Positions 59,835-64,000 of a stretch of 64,000 nt of DNA are shown here, in pieces. Where the stretch lies: NCBI RefSeq assembly GCF_009789555.1, contig NZ_CP046902.1, forward strand, positions 2,930,001 through 2,994,000, written 5' to 3'. A program made the translations under genes and the position numbers. The stretch comes from Stutzerimonas stutzeri. Lineage in GTDB: Bacteria; Pseudomonadota; Gammaproteobacteria; Pseudomonadales; Pseudomonadaceae. The notes under the pieces were generated by a model. The model saw only the letters and a program-made list of their open reading frames with translations, was not told the origin of the DNA and ran no database searches. How positions within the stretch are numbered: the first letter of the stretch is position 1; every line of letters begins with the position of its first letter.

Positions 59835-61260
59835 GGAGCTAGCAACCAAGCTCAGCAATTGCCCAAACCGAGGGTACGTTATCGCACCTGCTGGATACGG
59901 CAAGACGCACCTCATTGCGTTGGCAGTGCGGGCCGCTGGCGGCCGGCAACTGATCCTGACTCACACCTTTGCGGGCGTGAACTCGATAAAAACCAAGATG
60001 ACGTTACTTGGTGTTCCTGCTTCCAAATATCAGGTGGATACGATTGCAAGCTGGGCGCTGCGCCTTTGTTTGGCCTACCCCAAAAGCTCCGGCTGGGCGA
60101 CTGAAAATCCGACCAGCAAGCAGTGGGGCAAGCTCTATGAAAGCTGCTCGGGATTGCTGAAGAAGCAGTTCATTCGCCATGTCGTATCAGCCACTTACAC
60201 GGGAGTCTATGTAGATGAGTACCAGGACTGCTCCGATTCACAGCACTCGCTGGTCTGCGCCTTGGCAGATCTCTTTCCCTGCCGGATCCTGGGCGATCCC
60301 CTGCAGGCCATCTTTGACTTTGAGGATGGTAAGCCTGTGGACTGGAACGCAAGCGTGTATCCCACTTTCGACTGCCTGGGCGAGCTAGATACCCCTTGGC
60401 GTTGGAAACAGGCTGAAGCACATGAGCTGGGCGCCTGGCTGAAGGAGGCGCGGAAGAAGATTGAGCTGGGGCAAAAAATTGATCTAGTTGGTGGACTACC
60501 ACGCAGCGTGATTCGCGTTGCAACCGCTACCGCGTTTCTGGAGGCCAAACAGTATTCATCGCTGTGCGACCAGCTAGGGCACAACGAGAGCGTGATTGCT
60601 CTGCACTGTGGGGATCCCAAGTCCAAGAATAAGACCCACCTTTTGGCCCGAAGCATGGCAGGTCGATTTTCTTCTATCGAGGAAGTTGAAGGCACAGACC
60701 TTCACTTATTCATCAAGAAGCTCGGAGTCGCGAAGACTGCCCAAGCGGGATTTCTTCTTGCCTTGGATTTTGCGAAAAAGTGTTTTACTGGCGTGACCAA
60801 GGCTTTGACTGCCGGAACCCAGAGAGGCGAGGTGGCGAAACTTAGTAAAAGCACAAAGTACCCACTAGTCCTGCATGCAGCGAATGACTACCTCAGCAAC
60901 CCATCAAGCAGCCACCTCAAGTCGTTTTTTCTTGCGCTGAAGTCAAATCCAGAAACATCGCCCTACCGCCGTGACCTCCTGTATCGCTTACTCAACGTGC
61001 TGAAGCTACACATAGATGGAGAAGGAGCAACTCTCTCAGAGGCCGCAAACCTGTACCAGCGCGAAATGAGGCATACGGGGCGGCCTCTCAGCCACAGGAA
61101 GCTCATTGGGACAACGCTGCTAGTCAAAGGCCTGGAATACGACCATGCCGTCATCCTTGATGCAGACTCGCTTGACGCTAAGCATCTGTATGTCGCGATG
61201 ACACGTGGGTCGAAGTCCCTCACCATCATCGGTACGGGTAGATACATTCCAGCAAAATGA
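59827..61260 (+). CDS. gajB: UvrD/Rep-like helicase (GajB-like)
   Basis: 477 residues from ATG 59827, inside the end of the nuclease gene (ATGTCTGA overlap), so translation is coupled. Superfamily 1A motifs: Walker A VIAPAGYGKTHLIALA, motif Ia LILTHTFAGVNS, DExQ box VYVDEYQDCSDSQH, motif III CRILGDPLQAIFDF, motif V TTLLVKGLEYDHAVI and motif VI LYVAMTRGSKSLTI. The size (GajB about 494) and the lack of large 2B insertions match GajB rather than full UvrD. In Gabija, GajB senses DNA termini and hydrolyses nucleotides to activate GajA. Confidence 0.85.
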   Translation: MSEELATKLSNCPNRGYVIAPAGYGKTHLIALAVRAAGGRQLILTHTFAGVNSIKTKMTLLGVPASKYQVDTIASWALRLCLAYPKSSGWATENPTSKQWGKLYESCSGLLKKQFIRHVVSATYTGVYVDEYQDCSDSQHSLVCALADLFPCRILGDPLQAIFDFEDGKPVDWNASVYPTFDCLGELDTPWRWKQAEAHELGAWLKEARKKIELGQKIDLVGGLPRSVIRVATATAFLEAKQYSSLCDQLGHNESVIALHCGDPKSKNKTHLLARSMAGRFSSIEEVEGTDLHLFIKKLGVAKTAQAGFLLALDFAKKCFTGVTKALTAGTQRGEVAKLSKSTKYPLVLHAANDYLSNPSSSHLKSFFLALKSNPETSPYRRDLLYRLLNVLKLHIDGEGATLSEAANLYQREMRHTGRPLSHRKLIGTTLLVKGLEYDHAVILDADSLDAKHLYVAMTRGSKSLTIIGTGRYIPAK

Positions 61261-61478
61261 TCTGATGCCATAGACCCATAGGGCAGGGACCTCCGAAGCG
61301 CCTGTGAGCCCCTTTCAGTCTTGAGCAGTCCGCTTTTGGCCGACAGCGGCACTTCAGATGTCAGCGTCGGCAGTATTCTTCTGCATCGATATTCCAGTTT
61401 TCATACTGGCGGAACGTGAGGCCTTATATGCACAGCCTTCGGAACGTGGTGCCGGAAAACACCCAGCAAAACCCAACC

Positions 61479-61516
61479 AAAAAAACCGGCCATCTCGGGT
61501 TCAGAGAATGACCGGT
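61479..61516 (-). terminator. Intrinsic terminator of the acetoin reductase gene
   Basis: Read on the minus strand: an ACCGGTCAT/ATGGCCGGT stem (one G-U pair) with a 14-nt loop followed by a run of seven T. It lies 65 bp past the reductase stop. The rest of the 320-bp gap between the helicase gene and this reductase (61261-61581) holds no gene. Confidence 0.8.
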
Positions 61517-61581
61517 AAACGCGCCACATACTATTCAGCGACAGGCGTTCTTGGCAGAGGCAGCTGCCTGCTCAACGCCAC

Positions 61582-62364
61582 TCAGTTAAACACCATCCCT
61601 CCGTCAATGATGACCGCCTGCCCAGTCATATAGTCCGAATCCGGCCCGGAAAGGAATGACACGCAGGCCGCGACGTCCTCAGGCTGAGACAGACGTTTCA
61701 GGGTAATGTGTTGGGCGAATTGTTCCATGCCCCACTCAAAGCTCTGGTTGGCATTGTTTGCCACGTCCTGGGCGACCTTGCGCATCATCGGTGTATTCAC
61801 GATACCGGGGCAGTATGCGTTTACGGTGATACCCAGGTGGGCCAGCTCTCTGGCGGCCGTTTGGGTGATGCCTCGCACAGCGAATTTAGTGCCGCCATAA
61901 ACGGCCAGGTCCGGATTGCCGACATGGCCTGCCTGCGATGAAGCGCTGATGATTTTCCCGCCGTGGCCCAATGCCTTGAACGCTTTTACAGCAGCCTGGA
62001 TGCCCCACAGGACCCCGCCTACGTTAATGTCGAAGGTTTTCCGGTAGATGTCCGGGGTGATGGTTTCGATCGGGGCAATCGGCGCGATACCTGCGTTGTT
62101 GATGACCACATGTAGTTCGCCCAGCCCATCGACCGCTTGCTGGACTGCTTTGAATACATCATCGCGATCGGCCACATCGACCTTGATCGCCAGGGCAGTG
62201 CCGCCGTTCGATTTGATTCTCTCGACAACCTGGCTGGCCGTCTCAATATTCATATCGGCGCATGCTACCGCAAAGCCATCAGTTGCCAATCGCAATGCAA
62301 TGGCCTCACCAATGCCTTGGCCGGCGCCAGTAACAAATGCAACTTTTCCTTGGGACTTGGTCAT
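61582..62364 (-). CDS. budC: (S)-acetoin-forming diacetyl reductase / butanediol dehydrogenase
   Basis: 260 residues. VAFVTGAGQGIGEAIALRLA, ALAIKVDVADRDDVF, VVINNAGIAPIAPIETITPD, DINVGGVLWGIQAAVKAFKA, GGKIISASSQAGHVGNPDLA, YxxxK in VYGGTKFAVRGITQTAAREL and the end DSDYMTGQAVIIDGGMVFN match Klebsiella BudC. Reaction: diacetyl to acetoin and acetoin to 2,3-butanediol with NADH. It is followed by a clear terminator and preceded on the same strand by oprB. Confidence 0.88.
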   Translation of the reverse strand: MTKSQGKVAFVTGAGQGIGEAIALRLATDGFAVACADMNIETASQVVERIKSNGGTALAIKVDVADRDDVFKAVQQAVDGLGELHVVINNAGIAPIAPIETITPDIYRKTFDINVGGVLWGIQAAVKAFKALGHGGKIISASSQAGHVGNPDLAVYGGTKFAVRGITQTAARELAHLGITVNAYCPGIVNTPMMRKVAQDVANNANQSFEWGMEQFAQHITLKRLSQPEDVAACVSFLSGPDSDYMTGQAVIIDGGMVFN

Positions 62365-62434
62365 TTCCGGTTTCCTTCTAGATTGTTATGGGAAATCAAA
62401 CAGCGGCTACAGCTGCGCACAGGATCTCGCGGGA

Positions 62435-63766
62435 TTAGAAATTTGCCTGGAGCTTCACGCCTGCGACGAGTGCGTTTTCTACCTCATAAACACCGCCCGG
62501 GTGGCGGACGTATTGCAGGTTCGGGCGGACGGTCAGCCAGTCGGTAACATGCACACCGTAGTTGAGTTCGATGTTGTATTCGCTGTGCTGCACAGGAACG
62601 TACTGCGGGTTGTCATAATCAGTAATGGCGTTGGCAGTGTTGATCTGGCGCTGACGCTTGGTGACGTCATCGTTGACATGGATTCGAGCAACCCCCAGAC
62701 CGATATCGTCCTTGGGGCGAGCATCAAACGGACCGGTGTAGACCAGCCCGATGTTCTGAAAACTGTCGATACTGCTGGTTTCTCTATCATGGAAGGTGAA
62801 ATTGGCAAATACGCTCAGGCCACGGGACGCATCGCCATTACGCGACGTTAGCTGCTGACGGCCCATGACCCACCAACCGCTTTTGCGGCTGCGGCTTTTT
62901 GCGGTCATACCGGTCACTCCTTGCGGGCGGCCATCGACGTCCTCGTAAATGTCGTTGGCACTGGCGCTGCTGTGGTAATAGCCAAGTCGGTATTCGCCTG
63001 GTAGCGCATGGGTACCCACGGTTGGCTTCCAGATCACCTCTATCGGGACCAATGCTCCCTGGGTGCCACTACCGCTGAGCTTGAAGCCGTTACCGACTTC
63101 CAGATTCGAAGGATTCTGCTCGAACACTCCGATCTGCACCGCCCAGTGGTCATCCAGGTTGTATTTGGCACGTAGCGCCCATTGGCTGACGGGACCGCTG
63201 TACCAGACATCCCCCGCTACGTTGCCGATGGGAGCGGCGCAGAATGCCAGGCTCTGGAAGTCGCAAGGGAAGCTGTTGAAGTCCTCGTTGACGCCCATGC
63301 GCCCAATCTTGAGATCCAGCGCCTCATCGAAAAACCGTTGGCGATACCACATTTGGGTCAGGCGCCAGGTTTGCCCGCGCCCCCATACCTCCTGCACGGA
63401 GCTGAGCTGCCCGGTACGTGGATCGCCGATGCGTTCGTTAGACAGGTTGTTGCCGCTTCGCTCGGTGACCAGCAACTGGAACTCGGCGGCATTCCAGCCA
63501 AGGAGTTTCTGCAGATCCAGATTGGCGCCCAGGGCCCATTGCGAGGTGTATCGGGCGGTGCGGTCATCGTTATAGCCGCCACTGAGATTGGCAGCGCCCT
63601 CACCGACGTAGCCGATGGTGAAATTCACACCTTTTTCGAGCAGTTCAGTGCGGGTGCCGCCCCAGTCCCCCAAACCCCATCGGGACGAGTCGCCGGCAGC
63701 AGCAGCGGGAAAAGCGATGCATGCAAAAAGGCTTAGCCCTACGGGCAGGCGCCAGAGGTTATTCAT
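62435..63766 (-). CDS. oprB: OprB-family carbohydrate-selective porin
   Basis: 443 residues with a signal peptide (about 1-23, ending AAAAGD). SSRWGLGDWGGTRTELLEKG, GWNAAEFQLLVTERSGNNLS, KIGRMGVNEDFNSFPCDFQS and GNVAGDVWYSGPVSQWALRA follow OprB, and the barrel ends in VAGVKLQANF with terminal Phe. Known role: glucose and other sugar or polyol entry across the outer membrane. Same strand as the reductase gene 70 bp downstream. Confidence 0.9.
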   Translation of the reverse strand: MNNLWRLPVGLSLFACIAFPAAAAGDSSRWGLGDWGGTRTELLEKGVNFTIGYVGEGAANLSGGYNDDRTARYTSQWALGANLDLQKLLGWNAAEFQLLVTERSGNNLSNERIGDPRTGQLSSVQEVWGRGQTWRLTQMWYRQRFFDEALDLKIGRMGVNEDFNSFPCDFQSLAFCAAPIGNVAGDVWYSGPVSQWALRAKYNLDDHWAVQIGVFEQNPSNLEVGNGFKLSGSGTQGALVPIEVIWKPTVGTHALPGEYRLGYYHSSASANDIYEDVDGRPQGVTGMTAKSRSRKSGWWVMGRQQLTSRNGDASRGLSVFANFTFHDRETSSIDSFQNIGLVYTGPFDARPKDDIGLGVARIHVNDDVTKRQRQINTANAITDYDNPQYVPVQHSEYNIELNYGVHVTDWLTVRPNLQYVRHPGGVYEVENALVAGVKLQANF

Positions 63767-63896
63767 GTCGATTGGTCCTTGTTGTTATGGTTACGACACA
63801 GCGTTATCCAATCCGCAAGGCAGGGCCGTTGCAGCTTGGGGAATAGCGATCAATGCAAGATGAGCGTGGCCCGACCTCAATGCTCAGCCAGGTCAG

Positions 63897-64000
63897 CTAG
63901 ATTCCCGCCAGACACAGGTATTTGATTTCGAGGTAATCCTCGATTCCGTACTTGGATCCCTCGCGCCCAACGCCGGACGCCTTGATGCCGCCAAAGGGCG
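63897..64000 (-). CDS. C-terminus of an aldehyde dehydrogenase (succinate-semialdehyde type, 5' partial)
   Basis: 33 complete codons at the right edge read PFGGIKASGVGREGSKYGIE then DYLEIKYLCLAGI and stop, the standard end of NAD(P)-dependent succinate-semialdehyde dehydrogenases (GabD) and close relatives. The rest of the gene lies outside the window. Same strand as oprB and budC. Confidence 0.8.
   Translation of the reverse strand, partial: PFGGIKASGVGREGSKYGIEDYLEIKYLCLAGI

Overview
The window looks like chromosome of a high-GC gammaproteobacterium of the Pseudomonas/Stutzerimonas group. The grounds are an MvaT/MvaU-type H-NS analogue, a Pseudomonas-order LigD (phosphoesterase-ligase-polymerase), a DUF2790 periplasmic protein, a BPSL0761-family protein, OprB, and cat and nah genes that read like those of pseudomonads. 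No rRNA, tRNA or CRISPR array was seen. All function calls come from reading the sequence; no database search was run.

Layout. 0-4 kb: end of an unknown acidic protein, then a basic amino acid decarboxylase and PotE-like antiporter pair. 4.4-8.5 kb: ligD, a small DUF2790 protein and a LysR regulator. 8.6-14.4 kb: a four-gene efflux operon (FUSC, DUF1656, HlyD, outer-membrane lipoprotein; every junction is an ATGA overlap) divergent from an AraC-type regulator, with a 21-bp-phased direct repeat between them. 14.9-27.3 kb: an exopolysaccharide/capsule operon opened by an RfaH-like antiterminator and a JUMPStart/ops-like element, followed by export protein, BY-kinase, flippase, glycosyltransferases, polymerase, a WcaI-like transferase and a probable Fe(II)/2-oxoglutarate oxygenase. 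27.3-33.9 kb: a lower-GC accessory strip with two tandem tyrosine recombinases (one with a degraded active site), two antitoxin-like genes without toxins, and a decayed higBA-like locus.

34-46 kb: a compact aromatic catabolic locus. Benzyl-type alcohol dehydrogenase and salicylaldehyde dehydrogenase feed salicylate hydroxylase (nahG). CatA, CatB and CatC then carry catechol to 3-oxoadipate enol-lactone. NahR- and CatR-type regulators, a phenol-pathway outer-membrane protein and a DASS transporter accompany them. 46-56.7 kb: a patchwork of regulators, SDR and VOC enzymes, a DoxX protein, an MvaT-family gene, several gene remnants, and an intact IS3-family (IS407-like) element with a 4-bp target duplication. 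A TetR/SDR pair shares three operator-like palindromes.

56.8-61.3 kb: a defence-like module. An OLD-family ATPase/TOPRIM nuclease and a UvrD-like helicase overlap by 8 bp, as in Gabija (GajA/GajB), and are preceded by a 364-residue gene of no recognised family. 61.5-64 kb: an acetoin/diacetyl reductase, an OprB porin and the C-terminus of a succinate-semialdehyde-dehydrogenase-like protein.

Most worth following up: the RfaH/JUMPStart pair in a pseudomonad polysaccharide locus, the Gabija-like module with its unknown upstream gene, the salicyl-alcohol-to-muconate gene set, and the recombinase/orphan antitoxin strip.
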